This document shows positions 34,382 through 44,186 of a stretch of 64,000 nucleotides of DNA, one piece after another. This DNA comes from Streptococcus sanguinis. GTDB taxonomy: Bacteria; Bacillota; Bacilli; Lactobacillales; Streptococcaceae. The position numbers were made by a program, and so were the translations under genes. Positions within the stretch are counted from its first letter, which is position 1. Every line of letters starts with the position of its first letter. The notes below the pieces were generated by a model. The model had not been told where the DNA came from, did no database searches, and worked only from the letters and a program-made list of their open reading frames with translations. The stretch is from the NCBI RefSeq assembly GCF_001078705.1, contig NZ_CDMW01000001.1, forward strand, positions 2,039,541 to 2,103,540, in the 5' to 3' direction.

Positions 34382-35304
34382 TATCTTCCTTCTATCAATT
34401 CAACCCAATTATCTCTCAGTCTGACATGACGTTCTGTCTGTTCTTTTTTTTCAGGCGGTGTCATGTAATCACCGTAGCGATTGGTCAGATACTTGTCCGC
34501 ATCATTAGGTCCATCGAACTCATAGCCTTCAAAGGAATACTTCTTAGCTGGATAGAAACTTTCATAGTCAATTGTCTCTCCCAAATAGCCTTTTACACCA
34601 TAAGCAATTGTTATTTTTGAAGTCTTCTTATTAGACTGGATGAGCTTTTCCATCAACTTATACATATTAGCTGGTCCCATGATAAAAGAAGGGAAGCCTA
34701 TCAGTCTTCTGATCCAAAGATTTTGTCTGAGTTCTTTGGATTCTTTAGCCATATAGGTCAGATGCGGAGTAAACTTCGTATAGCAGCGTGAGCTATTGTG
34801 TGACAAATCCAAGGCTCTGAATAGAAGACCCTTGAGCTTGCGAAGCATGTTATTCTCTGGGACAAAGTCAATTGGCAGCATATCAAGATAAAGATGTTTC
34901 TTTTTACTGAAACCTTCTCCCAAAACATCATAGTAGGTCAGTGACTTGCTCTGCAGCTTTAGAACCTTAAAGACACTGTCTGTCGCATCCGCAGGAGAGA
35001 TCAGCTCGAAGTCCTCGCTGTCCGCAAAGATTTCCTGAAGACGATTGTAGTCCTCTCGGAACATCACCAAGTCGATATCATCGTCCCAAGGGATGTAGCC
35101 CCCATGTCGCAAAGAACCAATCAAGGTCCCTGCAACCATATAGGAATGAATATGATGCCGACGACACTCTGCATCAAATTTTTTATACATTTTTAAATAA
35201 GCTTTTTGTAAAACCTTTAATTTATCATCCGTAATTTTTTGATACATGGGGCTGAAGCGTTCTCCCAAAGCCAACTCCCATTCAATCTTACTGGTTCCTC
35301 TCAT
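34381..35304 (-). CDS. LicD-family phosphotransferase
   Basis: A 307-residue LicD-family protein: the metal-binding motif GGYIPWDDDIDLVMFREDY near residue 70 is the family hallmark, and YMVAGTLIGSLRHG precedes it. LicD enzymes move a phospho-group (phosphocholine in pneumococcal teichoic acid, polyol or sugar phosphate in other loci) from a CDP donor onto a sugar. With the cytidylyltransferase two genes downstream it could decorate the repeat unit with a CDP-activated residue (inference). It has GGGAGG before its ATG. No choline kinase gene is in the locus, so phosphocholine is less likely. Confidence 0.88.
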   Translation of the reverse strand: MRGTSKIEWELALGERFSPMYQKITDDKLKVLQKAYLKMYKKFDAECRRHHIHSYMVAGTLIGSLRHGGYIPWDDDIDLVMFREDYNRLQEIFADSEDFELISPADATDSVFKVLKLQSKSLTYYDVLGEGFSKKKHLYLDMLPIDFVPENNMLRKLKGLLFRALDLSHNSSRCYTKFTPHLTYMAKESKELRQNLWIRRLIGFPSFIMGPANMYKLMEKLIQSNKKTSKITIAYGVKGYLGETIDYESFYPAKKYSFEGYEFDGPNDADKYLTNRYGDYMTPPEKKEQTERHVRLRDNWVELIEGR

Positions 35305-35309
35305 TTTTC

Positions 35310-36269
35310 TTACCTCCCAAACTTTTTCAATAATCTCCTAGTAAGTCCATTCAGTGAATAGGTGTATACCAAATCACTGATGAAATCTTTTATCGTTCTA
35401 TACTCCCTTATTTGAAACATTAGGACCAAAGCCCAAAATGGATTTCTAGACTGTAATAATTTCAGTCTAAGATTGGTCAAGACCAAAGCCCTAGCAACCT
35501 GGCGATGATCCGCCTCAGAAATCTGTCGCTCCTCTGCGATTTTTTTCACAGACTCATAGCGACTGATGACCTTCTGTAAATAGTTTATCCTAGATAACCT
35601 TGTTTTATTAAAACTGAGCGACGACGCAGACTGGGTCACATTCGCCTGATGAATGCGATGCTGATCTAGAAGCTGGTCCAAGCAAACAACTTTTCCATAC
35701 AATGGAACCAGCATACCAAATAAAACATCATGATAATCAAATCCAGGATAATCCGTATACTGCTGCTGCAAAATATCAGCCAGTACCGACTTTCTAAAAG
35801 CTGTCTGATAACCTGACGGCCATTTTTTCAGAAGCCAAGCTAGATTTCTTTCTTGCCTTTCTCCTGAAACCTTGGGCTCTTTGATGACCTGACCATTTTG
35901 ATCGATCAAGTAAGACTGGCCATACACCATAGCAGAGTCTGTTTCTAACAGTACTTTCTGCAAGGCAGCTGTTTTATCAGGCAGCCATTTATCATCCTGA
36001 TCAGAGAAAAAAACAATATCATGCTCAGCCAAACTCGCTAATTTTATAAAAGTTCGATAATGGCCCAAATTTTCCTGATTTTCAATCAGCTGCCAATCAG
36101 TTAGTTGATGCTTGGTGATGTAATCCTTGATTAGTGCCACTGTTTGATCTGTCGAACAGTCATCACAGATAATGACCTGATCAGGCTTCAGCTTTTGAGT
36201 GCGGATAGAGTCTAGTTGCTCCAAAACAAAATCCGCCCCATTATAGGTCGCCATCACGACAGAAATCAT
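35310..36269 (-). CDS. Glycosyltransferase family 2
   Basis: A 319-residue GT-A fold transferase: SVVMATYNGADFVLEQLDSI at the start, the DDCSTD motif (about residue 35), and the metal-binding FFSDQDDKW near 90. LLDQHRIHQANVT near 200 matches rhamnosyl-type GT2 enzymes such as those of dTDP-rhamnose-using loci, though the sugar cannot be fixed. No rml genes are in this window. It lies five bases before licD. It should add one sugar to the lipid-linked repeat unit on the inner face of the membrane. Confidence 0.88.
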   Translation of the reverse strand: MISVVMATYNGADFVLEQLDSIRTQKLKPDQVIICDDCSTDQTVALIKDYITKHQLTDWQLIENQENLGHYRTFIKLASLAEHDIVFFSDQDDKWLPDKTAALQKVLLETDSAMVYGQSYLIDQNGQVIKEPKVSGERQERNLAWLLKKWPSGYQTAFRKSVLADILQQQYTDYPGFDYHDVLFGMLVPLYGKVVCLDQLLDQHRIHQANVTQSASSLSFNKTRLSRINYLQKVISRYESVKKIAEERQISEADHRQVARALVLTNLRLKLLQSRNPFWALVLMFQIREYRTIKDFISDLVYTYSLNGLTRRLLKKFGR

Positions 36270-36361
36270 TTCTCTCTCCTTCCTAAACTTTTCATCCTAT
36301 ATCCCCCCTAACTCCTAGCTTTCTCCCTGTCTAAGCTAGACTGCTCTGTCTGTGAAGAAGA

Positions 36362-37180
36362 TTACTTTCTTCTAAGCAGATACTTATAAATAAACGCTTT
36401 TATCCAAATAGGCGTTCCCACAAAAGCACGAATCATCAACATATTTTGATAATATTGCCCTCGGTTCAACATACCATGTGACAGCAAAAAAGTATTGACT
36501 ACTTTCCAGCTGGCAATCTGCTCTGTCTGGCTTCTTCTCGTATGCATGCCGTTTCCGACACGAGCATAAACCAAAACCCGATTAAGATTGGCGAAACGAC
36601 AGCCCTGAGCAGCCATTCTCGCCCAAAGATAATAGTCTTCCACTAAAGGCAAGGGCTTGTAATTACCAGCTTTTAAAACAGATGATTTCTTAAAAAATAC
36701 TGTCATGTGACAGAAAGGATTTCTCCGCTGCAACCTTTTGATAATCTCTTCATGGGAAAGCGGCATTTGTTTCTCTGCCACTATTTGATCTGGTTCCGTG
36801 TCAAATTCTATGATATTGCCACCCAAAACATCTAACTGCGGATTCTGCTCAATATAGTCCACTTGTTGCTGAAAACGGTCCGGTGTCGCAATGTCATCTG
36901 TATCCATTCTAGCAATCCAGTCATAAGAGCAAGCCTCAACTCCCCGATGCAAAGCTTCTCCCAATCCGACATTTTCCTTTAAGGGTAGAACTTTCATCTC
37001 TGGAAATGTTTCCTTGAAATCTTGAATCGTCTGATAAAGCTCTTCTGTCAGCGGTCCATCCTCTACAAGGACAAGCTCATCTGGCTTGCGGCTCTGCTCT
37101 ATAAGAACGCTATTTAGACTCTTTCTTAAGAAATCCGGATTCTCCTTCTGATAGACAGACATCAATACCGAAAATTTCAC
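36362..37180 (-). CDS. Glycosyltransferase family 2
   Basis: A 272-residue GT2 enzyme: FSVLMSVYQKENPDFLRKSL at the start, VEDGPLTEELYQ, WIARMDTDDIATPDRF (DxD metal site, near residue 95) and a VEDYYLWARM acid motif near 175. It resembles AmsE/galactosyl-type transferases. I use the GTG at 37180, which follows GGGGGG by 7 nt. A TTG five codons upstream would put the ribosome site inside the gene. A 92-bp gap follows before the next transferase gene, with no gene in it. Confidence 0.87.
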   Translation of the reverse strand: MKFSVLMSVYQKENPDFLRKSLNSVLIEQSRKPDELVLVEDGPLTEELYQTIQDFKETFPEMKVLPLKENVGLGEALHRGVEACSYDWIARMDTDDIATPDRFQQQVDYIEQNPQLDVLGGNIIEFDTEPDQIVAEKQMPLSHEEIIKRLQRRNPFCHMTVFFKKSSVLKAGNYKPLPLVEDYYLWARMAAQGCRFANLNRVLVYARVGNGMHTRRSQTEQIASWKVVNTFLLSHGMLNRGQYYQNMLMIRAFVGTPIWIKAFIYKYLLRRK

Positions 37181-37205
37181 TAACAATCCCCCCAATCATC
37201 CTAAA

Positions 37206-38066
37206 CTAGTTTCCCTTCTCCGTCTTCTCAATAGACCTCCTAAAATTTGCTACCTGATAAGACTGAGAATAGCTAGACATCTCTTTTTCATAAGTTAAAT
37301 CTGAAAACAACTTATTCATAGTCGAAACATGGCGAGACAATCCTTTTAAAATCCAGTTAAATGCAGGCAGCAAGACTACTCTCTGACCATGAGTCCGTTT
37401 TATTTCTTTGACTAGCTGAGAGGTATTGACATAGTCCTGATTTTGAGGATAGAAGATACCGCTGTCTTGATTCTGAACAATCAGTCTGATAAACTCACAA
37501 AGGTTATCAATATAAATCATACTACGTTCATTCTGGATCAAAGGGAAGACTGGTAGTTTCTGAGCCAACTTTGACAATCGCTTATAATTTCCCTTAGCTT
37601 GATGACCATAAACCATAGGTGGCCGTAAAACTGCCAATTTGAAATCTTCGCTCTCCAATTCCGTCAGAAGTTGCTCAGCAGCTAGTTTGCTTTTGCCATA
37701 AAAAGAATCAGGACGCTCTTGTGTATCCTTTGTGATAACCCGATCTCCCAAAACTTCGCCATAGACGCTCATACTACTCATAAAGATAAACTGTTTGACA
37801 CCTTCGCCTTTAGCCTTTTGAGCCAATTCATAAGGTAGCTGAGTATTGACTTGATTATATACCGACTCCATCTCTTTTGATGGGTTGGAGATATGGACAA
37901 TCGCCGCCAAATGCAAAATTACATCAAAAGACGAAAAATCTTTCTCCTTCCAGGCTTCTCCGCGGACGTCCAACTCATCAACCTGGACATCCTCCCGTGA
38001 AGAAACATACCTCTTAAAGCTCCGGCCGATATAGCTACCCTCTCCCGTAATTAATATTCTTTTCAT
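37206..38066 (-). CDS. SDR reductase/epimerase, probable nucleotide-sugar 4-ketoreductase
   Basis: A 286-residue extended SDR: ITGEGSYIGRSF at residue 5, SMSVYGE near 100, and the catalytic SFYGKSK (Y-x3-K) near 130. It lies directly after the initiating transferase and the 4,6-dehydratase genes. That order (dehydratase, small transferase, reductase) matches systems that make UDP-N-acetyl-quinovosamine or fucosamine by reducing the 4-keto intermediate. The assignment is inference from order and size; other SDR activities are possible. Confidence 0.8.
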   Translation of the reverse strand: MKRILITGEGSYIGRSFKRYVSSREDVQVDELDVRGEAWKEKDFSSFDVILHLAAIVHISNPSKEMESVYNQVNTQLPYELAQKAKGEGVKQFIFMSSMSVYGEVLGDRVITKDTQERPDSFYGKSKLAAEQLLTELESEDFKLAVLRPPMVYGHQAKGNYKRLSKLAQKLPVFPLIQNERSMIYIDNLCEFIRLIVQNQDSGIFYPQNQDYVNTSQLVKEIKRTHGQRVVLLPAFNWILKGLSRHVSTMNKLFSDLTYEKEMSSYSQSYQVANFRRSIEKTEKGN

Positions 38067-38072
38067 CAGCCT

Positions 38073-38678
38073 TTAATCTTTCTTTTCCATATTTCCCGTG
38101 CCGCCTTCGACAACACCTTCGCTCTTAGCAACACTCTTAATGGTGCCAAAGAAACAGCGGACATCCAATCCAAAAGACAAATGCTGGACATAGTAGCCGT
38201 CCAATTCAGCTTTCTTGGCAATCGGCAACTCATCTCGCCCGTGAATCTGAGCCCATCCCGTCAGACCTGGCAAAACATCATTTGCTCCATATCGGTCTCG
38301 CTCTTCAATCAAATCATACTGATTCCAAAGAGCCGGTCTTGGACCTATGATACTCATGTCACCAACAAAAATATTCCAAATCTGAGGCAACTCATCCAGA
38401 GATGTCTTCCTAAGAAATTTCCCAACCTTTGTAATCCATTGCTCAGGATTTTCAAGTAAATGAGTTGGGGTATCCTTAGGTGTATCCATTCGCATCGTTC
38501 TGAATTTCAAAATATAGAAGTGTTTCTTATGCAGACCAATCCGCTTCTGTTTGAACAAAACTGGTCCTTTTGAATCCAATTTAATAGCAAGTACTAGAAG
38601 CAGAAAAAACGGTGATAAGACAATCATTCCTAAGAATGACAAGACTATATCTAATGTTCGTTTAAAAAATTTATACAT
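38073..38678 (-). CDS. Initiating sugar-phosphate transferase (PglC/WcaJ C-domain type)
   Basis: A 201-residue monotopic phosphoglycosyl transferase that puts the first sugar-phosphate on undecaprenyl phosphate. It has one N-terminal hydrophobic segment (about 11-33), ILKFRTMRMD, KTSLDELPQIWNIFVGDMSIIGPRP, and LPGLTGWAQIHGRDELP. It lacks the long N-terminal domain of CpsE/WchA (about 455 residues in pneumococcus), so it is the short PglC type. These often use diamino- or deoxy-HexNAc donors, which fits the neighbouring 4,6-dehydratase. Confidence 0.92.
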   Translation of the reverse strand: MYKFFKRTLDIVLSFLGMIVLSPFFLLLVLAIKLDSKGPVLFKQKRIGLHKKHFYILKFRTMRMDTPKDTPTHLLENPEQWITKVGKFLRKTSLDELPQIWNIFVGDMSIIGPRPALWNQYDLIEERDRYGANDVLPGLTGWAQIHGRDELPIAKKAELDGYYVQHLSFGLDVRCFFGTIKSVAKSEGVVEGGTGNMEKKD

Positions 38679-38693
38679 GATTATCCTAAAAAC

Positions 38694-40496
38694 TTATTGC
38701 TGTGCAAACTTTACCAGGCTATCCTTGAGGTCATTTGCACCAAGAGTCAGAAGAGAGTCCACATAGGAATCCACCTCTATCTTAGGCAGCGACTGAACAT
38801 TCCCTACAAAAATCTTTTCATAGACTTGATCATTGACCTTTTCCTTGGCAGACAAGAGCTCTTCATAAAGCTTTTCGCCCGGTCGAATGCCTGCTTCCTG
38901 AATCTGAATCTCCTCTTCAGTATGGCCACTGAGCGTGATCATCTTTTTAGCTAGGTCCAAAATTTTCACAGGCTCGCCCATATCCAAGACAAAAACCTCT
39001 CCCCCTTGCATCAAGGCTCCAGCCTGAATCACCAAGCGGCTGGCTTCTGGTATGGTCATGAAATAGCGTGTCATTCGAAAGTCCGTCACGGTGATAGGAC
39101 CTCCCTTAGCAATCTGCTCCTTGAATAAAGGAACCACACTACCTCGGCTGCCCAAAACATTCCCAAAGCGGACAGCTGAGAAAAGAGTCTTTCCTTCTTC
39201 ATTTAAACTGGTCACGACCATTTCTGCCACTCGCTTAGTTGCCCCCATAACATTGGGCGGGTTGACCGCCTTATCTGTAGAGATCATGACAAATTTCGCG
39301 ACACCAGCTGCCTTTGCTGCTTCTGCTACATTTCGTGTACCATAGATATTATTTTTGACCGCTTCTGTCGGATTGTACTCCATCAAGGGAACATGCTTGT
39401 GAGCCGCTGCATGATACACTCGATCAGGACGATAGGTTTTCATAATATGAAAAATCCTCTCTCTATCTTGAATGTCTGCAATGATTGGAATCAACTCAAT
39501 ATCATCTTTATAACGGCTTGACAGCTCCTTGTGAATCAAATAAATTGAATTTTCTCCATGACCTAGAAGTAGAAGCCTAGCTGGGCAGAATTGAGCAATC
39601 TGACGGCAAAGTTCCGAGCCGATAGACCCACCGGCCCCCGTAACAAGCACAGTCTTGCATTTAAGATTGGACTTCAAACTTTGCTGATCCAGCTTCACTT
39701 CTTTACGCCCCAACAAATCTGCAATGTCAATTTCCTGAAGTTTGCTGACAGATAGTTTCCCCGTAATCACCTGTTCATATTTAGGCATGGCATTGACCTT
39801 GACCTCCGTCTGTTGGCAGTACTCTACGATTCGCTCGTAATCATCCGGAGCCAACGAAGGAATGGCAATGACAATTTGTTCAACTTCATAATTCCCTACA
39901 ATTTCAGGTATCTGCTCGGTTGTTCCTACAACTTTTACTCCATGAAGATACGTATTTTGCTTATTCTTATCATCATCTACAATCGCGACTATCTTCAAAT
40001 CTTTTGATTTTTGCTGGGCTGTCTTGATAAAAAGACTAGCACCATCCCCTGAACCAACAACAAGGGTCTTTGTCCCATCTACTTTCTTACCCAGTAAGGC
40101 TGAAGGGTGCTGCACGAATTCATGAATCTCCCGCCAAGTCAGCCTTGAAGCAATAACCAACAAAAACGATAGCAGCATAGAAAGGACAATATATCTACTA
40201 TTTGTAGATTCATAAAAAATTTTCTCTACAATGTATACAATCGAGTAAGCTCCCAAAATTGAGCCCCCAACTCGAAACATTGTTTTGTAATCTGTATACC
40301 TTGTAATGGTAGAAAAGACATTCGACAGTGTTGCAAATGTCAAATATAGTACAATAATCCCCATTAAAATAGAGACAAAAGATAAATCCGTTATCCCGAC
40401 ATATTTTGCTAAGAAGAATTTTGAAATCCCCTGACTTATACTGAGCAAAATAATATCAACAATAATTAAGATGACTCTTTTTCTCGCTCTTGTCAT
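38694..40496 (-). CDS. UDP-HexNAc 4,6-dehydratase (CapD/WbpM/PglF family)
   Basis: A 600-residue protein with four N-terminal membrane spans (about 1-130), a first Rossmann-like domain with VGSGDGASLF (about 148), and a catalytic SDR domain from about 285 with VTGAGGSIGSELCRQI and the MISTDKAVNPPNVMGATKR motif. This family removes water from UDP-GlcNAc to give a 4-keto-6-deoxy sugar. The full membrane-attached form matches PglF/WbpM. It lies between cpsD and the initiating transferase, consistent with supplying the first sugar. Confidence 0.92.
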   Translation of the reverse strand: MTRARKRVILIIVDIILLSISQGISKFFLAKYVGITDLSFVSILMGIIVLYLTFATLSNVFSTITRYTDYKTMFRVGGSILGAYSIVYIVEKIFYESTNSRYIVLSMLLSFLLVIASRLTWREIHEFVQHPSALLGKKVDGTKTLVVGSGDGASLFIKTAQQKSKDLKIVAIVDDDKNKQNTYLHGVKVVGTTEQIPEIVGNYEVEQIVIAIPSLAPDDYERIVEYCQQTEVKVNAMPKYEQVITGKLSVSKLQEIDIADLLGRKEVKLDQQSLKSNLKCKTVLVTGAGGSIGSELCRQIAQFCPARLLLLGHGENSIYLIHKELSSRYKDDIELIPIIADIQDRERIFHIMKTYRPDRVYHAAAHKHVPLMEYNPTEAVKNNIYGTRNVAEAAKAAGVAKFVMISTDKAVNPPNVMGATKRVAEMVVTSLNEEGKTLFSAVRFGNVLGSRGSVVPLFKEQIAKGGPITVTDFRMTRYFMTIPEASRLVIQAGALMQGGEVFVLDMGEPVKILDLAKKMITLSGHTEEEIQIQEAGIRPGEKLYEELLSAKEKVNDQVYEKIFVGNVQSLPKIEVDSYVDSLLTLGANDLKDSLVKFAQQ

Positions 40497-40534
40497 GTTC
40501 CTAATCTCCCAATTATCCTAAAACTCTTTATTCC

Positions 40535-41233
40535 CTATTTCCCATAATTGCCATAGCTGCCATATCCCCCATAAGTTCCGTAGGCACCATAGCGCTCCAA
40601 ATCAATGTTATATTTATTGAGGACAACACCCAAAAAAGGAGTTCCCGTTTGTTCCAACTGCTCTTTAGCTTTCATGACTGCTTTTCGTTTGATATGGCCT
40701 GCTTGTGTCACCAAGAAGCTAGCATCGCATTTCTGAGCGATGATAGCCGCATCAATGACCAGACCAATCGGTGAAGTATCTACGATGATATAGTCATAGC
40801 GGACACGCAGGTCAGTCAAAAGCGCTTCAAACTGCTTGCTTTGCAAAAGCCCAGTCGGATTAGGTGATACTGGACCAGATAAGATCACATCCAGGTTGTC
40901 CATATCTGTATCGTTGATGACTTCATGCAGGGCAGCCTGTCCTGACAGATAGTCCGTCAGTCCTGATACTTTTCTCTGACTGCTAAACACACCAGACATG
41001 ACTGAGTTGCGGATATCCGCATCGATCATCAAGGTCTTATGACCAGCTCTGGCAAAGGCGGCCGCGAGATTCACTGAGGTTGTAGACTTTCCTTCATTTG
41101 CCGTCACCGAGCTTATTTCGACCATCTTGATATTGGCACCGCTCAGCTGTACATTAGTACTTAGAGCATTGTAGTATTCCTCGGTTAGTTTGACAAGGTT
41201 CCTTTTTTTCCTAACTAATTCTAAGGTTGCCAT
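40535..41233 (-). CDS. cpsD: CpsD/Wze tyrosine autokinase
   Basis: A 232-residue bacterial tyrosine kinase with Walker A TANEGKSTTS (about residue 45), Walker A' LMIDADIRNS and Walker B YIIVDTSPIG. The C-terminal tyrosine cluster has a Y-G-x repeat of six tyrosines near residues 212-231. It works with CpsC and is dephosphorylated by CpsB to control chain length and export. The short kinase without membrane spans is the streptococcal form. Ten bases after cpsC. Confidence 0.95.
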   Translation of the reverse strand: MATLELVRKKRNLVKLTEEYYNALSTNVQLSGANIKMVEISSVTANEGKSTTSVNLAAAFARAGHKTLMIDADIRNSVMSGVFSSQRKVSGLTDYLSGQAALHEVINDTDMDNLDVILSGPVSPNPTGLLQSKQFEALLTDLRVRYDYIIVDTSPIGLVIDAAIIAQKCDASFLVTQAGHIKRKAVMKAKEQLEQTGTPFLGVVLNKYNIDLERYGAYGTYGGYGSYGNYGK

Positions 41234-41243
41234 TTTCTCTCCC

Positions 41244-41939
41244 TTACATTCTGTTCATATCTGGGATAACGCCCAATAGCGTCAAGCCCATGACTTCTTC
41301 AATGTCCTCTGGCTTCTTCACCCGATCATCCAGGATTTCTACAGCGATGATAAAGATCGACATCAGGACGCTGCCCCCTAAAAATCCTAAGATAACATTA
41401 CGCCGAATATTTGGTGAAGAAGGCTCTGCTGGGACTGTTGCTTCTTCCAAAGTTGTCACATCAGAAACTTTTGTCACCTCGATGATTTTCTCAGCGGCGA
41501 TATTACGAAAGGCATTGGCAATGCGAGCCGCTTCCTCCGGATTGTCATCTTTAACTGTAATCGAAACGATACGAGTATCCGCCGGAACGGAAACGGTGAT
41601 GTGACGCGTCAGCTCTCTTGGTGACGTTTGCAGTTTCAACTCACTAATTGCCTGTGATAGAACCGCCTGTGACAGAATGATTTCCTTAAAGTCCTTAACG
41701 AGGTATGAACCCGCCTGCAGGTCCTGATTAGTCAAAGCTGCCTGCGTTTCGTTTTGACGGCTGACCACATAGATGCGTGTGGTGCTCTGATACATTTTCT
41801 TAGCAATAAAAACGCTGTAGCCAAAAGCCAGCAAAGAAAAGAGCACAGCTCCCAATACGATGGTAAATTTCTTCAGCCATAAGGCTCTCAGCAAGGACAA
41901 AATATCGATTTCTACGATTTGCTTTTCTTGTTTTTCCAT
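41244..41939 (-). CDS. cpsC: CpsC/Wzd chain-length regulator
   Basis: A 231-residue polysaccharide co-polymerase with two membrane spans (about 23-43 and 178-200) around an extracytoplasmic domain. It recruits and activates CpsD. The N-terminal EIDILSLLRALWLKKFTIVLGAVLFSLL and a proline-rich VPAEPSSPNIRRN just before the second span are typical. Its gene lies seven bases after cpsB. Confidence 0.93.
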   Translation of the reverse strand: MEKQEKQIVEIDILSLLRALWLKKFTIVLGAVLFSLLAFGYSVFIAKKMYQSTTRIYVVSRQNETQAALTNQDLQAGSYLVKDFKEIILSQAVLSQAISELKLQTSPRELTRHITVSVPADTRIVSITVKDDNPEEAARIANAFRNIAAEKIIEVTKVSDVTTLEEATVPAEPSSPNIRRNVILGFLGGSVLMSIFIIAVEILDDRVKKPEDIEEVMGLTLLGVIPDMNRM

Positions 41940-41946
41940 TTTTCCC

Positions 41947-42678
41947 CTAAATCAATTCATTTTTCAATAATAATGCTTGGTTGCCGCCAAAGAGGGCTTC
42001 TGCTCGGCGGGAACCGTATTTTTTAGCGACGATGTCAAAGGCCTCCTTCATAAAGGGCGGTCTCTGGCTTAGATTGTGCATGTCGCTGGCAACAAAGTGG
42101 ACCAAGTCCCTCTCCAAAAAGAACTGAGCCCGTTTTTTCATAAATTTATGTGAGTCTCCAAGTAGCTTAGGCTTCAGAACACTGGAGCTGTTAATCTGAG
42201 TATAGCAGCCCATATTAATGAGTTCCTGCACCTTCTTTTCATCATTTTCCAGGCAGTGATAGCGCTCAATATGAGCCACGACCGGTGTTAGACCTAAGCG
42301 CAGAATCTGAGCCAAGCCTTTATGGATGTCTTTATAAGGCGTCGCCATGCTAAACTCAATCAGCACATAGCGTGTGCCAGCTAGACTGGGGACAATCCCC
42401 TTTTCCAACTTATCCGCCACATCACTGGTGTAGTAAATCTCTGCCCCATAGAGAACCGTCAAGTCAGGCGCTACAAGCTCTGCCAGTTCTTTTACCATTT
42501 TAAAGTTAGCGCTAATGGTCTCCTCAGGCGTTTCAAACATGCCCTTTCTGCGATGAGAGGTAGAAATGATGGTCCGAACTCCCTGTCGATAACTTTCTTC
42601 CAGCAGTTTTTTGGAATCCTCAAAGGTCTTAGGACCATCGTCCACATCAAAGATAATATGAGAATGGATATCAATCAT
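41947..42678 (-). CDS. cpsB: CpsB/Wzh tyrosine phosphatase (PHP family)
   Basis: A 243-residue manganese-dependent phosphatase of the PHP superfamily. Metal-binding motifs seen are [14 protein letters not shown] at residues 3-16, STSHRR near 40, EIYY near 80, VAHIERY near 135, and ASDMHNL near 198. It removes phosphate from the CpsD tyrosine cluster. Overlaps the end of cpsA by four bases (ATGA). Confidence 0.94.
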   Translation of the reverse strand: MIDIHSHIIFDVDDGPKTFEDSKKLLEESYRQGVRTIISTSHRRKGMFETPEETISANFKMVKELAELVAPDLTVLYGAEIYYTSDVADKLEKGIVPSLAGTRYVLIEFSMATPYKDIHKGLAQILRLGLTPVVAHIERYHCLENDEKKVQELINMGCYTQINSSSVLKPKLLGDSHKFMKKRAQFFLERDLVHFVASDMHNLSQRPPFMKEAFDIVAKKYGSRRAEALFGGNQALLLKNELI

Positions 42679-44147
42679 GGTGTTTTTCCTTCCATTACCT
42701 GCTGAATCGCTGCCTTAGCATTATCAAGGCTTTCTGGCTGGATTTCCATCATGTAGAGATTGGAATCTGGCATAGCGTAGGATGGTAGATCCATACGACC
42801 GTTTCCGCTGATGGCTTGTGACTGAACTTGATAGCTTCCCCCTGACTCCAGCTGGGTATTGACCAGATTCATAAGAACAGGCAGCTCCATATTGGTCTGG
42901 ATAGAATCTTGCAAGCCGGAAATAATCTCGTTGTAGTTCTTCAAAGCACTGGTTGAAGTCAGCTTTTTAATGACTGCTTCGATAACTTTTTCTTGATTTT
43001 TTCCGCGGTCATTGTCGCCCCCCTGAAGGGAGTAACGCTCGCGAACAAAGCCTAATGCCTGATCTGAGTTCATATGGACTTTCCCTACTGGGAAATGATG
43101 ATTGCCGTGTCGGCTTGTAAATTCTTGGTCATTTTCAACATCAATCCCTCCTAACAGGTCTACCAGCTTGAGGAAGGAAGTGAAGTTCAGACGAACATAG
43201 TAGTCAATGCGAATGCCGTAAAGATTTTCCAGCGTGTGGACAGAAGCATCTACTCCATAAATCCCTGCATGGGTCAGCTTGTCCATCTGCCCAGCCCCTC
43301 CATCTGCAATCGCCACATAAGAATCACGAGGAGTTGTAGTCAAGAGGACTTGCTTGGTCTTGCGATTGACCGTCATGATGATATTGACATCTGAGCGTGA
43401 GACAGATGAAATCGAGCCATAGGTGTCAATACCGCTGACATAGATATTAAAGACATCCGCATCAGCAGCATCCCTGCGCTTGCCGGTCTCTACTTGACGA
43501 GTAATTTTATAAGTATATATTTTCTTTATCTTTGAAGCATAGTCAGCATCGTGAGAAGCCAGCATATCTCCAAACGAGTTGTTGAGGGCAATGGCCTCGG
43601 TCTCTTGATTGATGAGGGCCTTGTAAGCTGCGATATAAGACGAGCTGTTTTCCACTGTGAGTTCTGTCTTTTTAGTCTTCTTGATGTGGTCCAGAAGAGC
43701 CGTTACATTGTCCTTGTCCCCATTTTCAGTCGGAGCCGTCAGCTTCTGCAGCTGAGTCACATCTGATTTATCGCTGTCCGCCCGGACATAAACGGCCATT
43801 TCAATTTCAGAGTAATTTGAAGTGGAGTTCACACCTCTAGATAAGTCCATCAATTCCTTGACCCCGTACATGGCTCCTGAAGATACCAGCAAGGTCACAA
43901 ACAAAAGCACCGTGGTCAGAACTTTGAACTTATTTTTCCATATAAAGAAGGCTGCCAGTAAAATAACAGCCGCCAAAAGAGCAGACAAAATAAGGTTCAG
44001 GTGATGAAACGCCAGAACATTATTTTTAAATATAGAAAAAACCAGCAAACCTGAAACCAAGCTTACCAATGTCAGTAAAGCTGCATTAAAGAGCCTAAGC
44101 TTCTTCCCCTTTTTAGAAGCAGGCACATTTCTCCTATGATGATTCAT
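42675..44147 (-). CDS. cpsA: CpsA/Wzg LytR-CpsA-Psr family protein
   Basis: A 490-residue membrane protein of the LCP family, which attaches polysaccharides to peptidoglycan. It has three N-terminal spans (about 18-100), a DUF-type accessory domain, and the LCP catalytic domain with [37 protein letters not shown] and LGFVRERY with its conserved arginines. The start at 44147 follows GGGAGAATT. Twelve codons upstream are open but lie in the leader. First gene of the operon. Confidence 0.94.
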   Translation of the reverse strand: MNHHRRNVPASKKGKKLRLFNAALLTLVSLVSGLLVFSIFKNNVLAFHHLNLILSALLAAVILLAAFFIWKNKFKVLTTVLLFVTLLVSSGAMYGVKELMDLSRGVNSTSNYSEIEMAVYVRADSDKSDVTQLQKLTAPTENGDKDNVTALLDHIKKTKKTELTVENSSSYIAAYKALINQETEAIALNNSFGDMLASHDADYASKIKKIYTYKITRQVETGKRRDAADADVFNIYVSGIDTYGSISSVSRSDVNIIMTVNRKTKQVLLTTTPRDSYVAIADGGAGQMDKLTHAGIYGVDASVHTLENLYGIRIDYYVRLNFTSFLKLVDLLGGIDVENDQEFTSRHGNHHFPVGKVHMNSDQALGFVRERYSLQGGDNDRGKNQEKVIEAVIKKLTSTSALKNYNEIISGLQDSIQTNMELPVLMNLVNTQLESGGSYQVQSQAISGNGRMDLPSYAMPDSNLYMMEIQPESLDNAKAAIQQVMEGKTP

Positions 44148-44186
44148 AATTCTCCCTTTTTCTCCCCTGAGATATAAATACATTTT

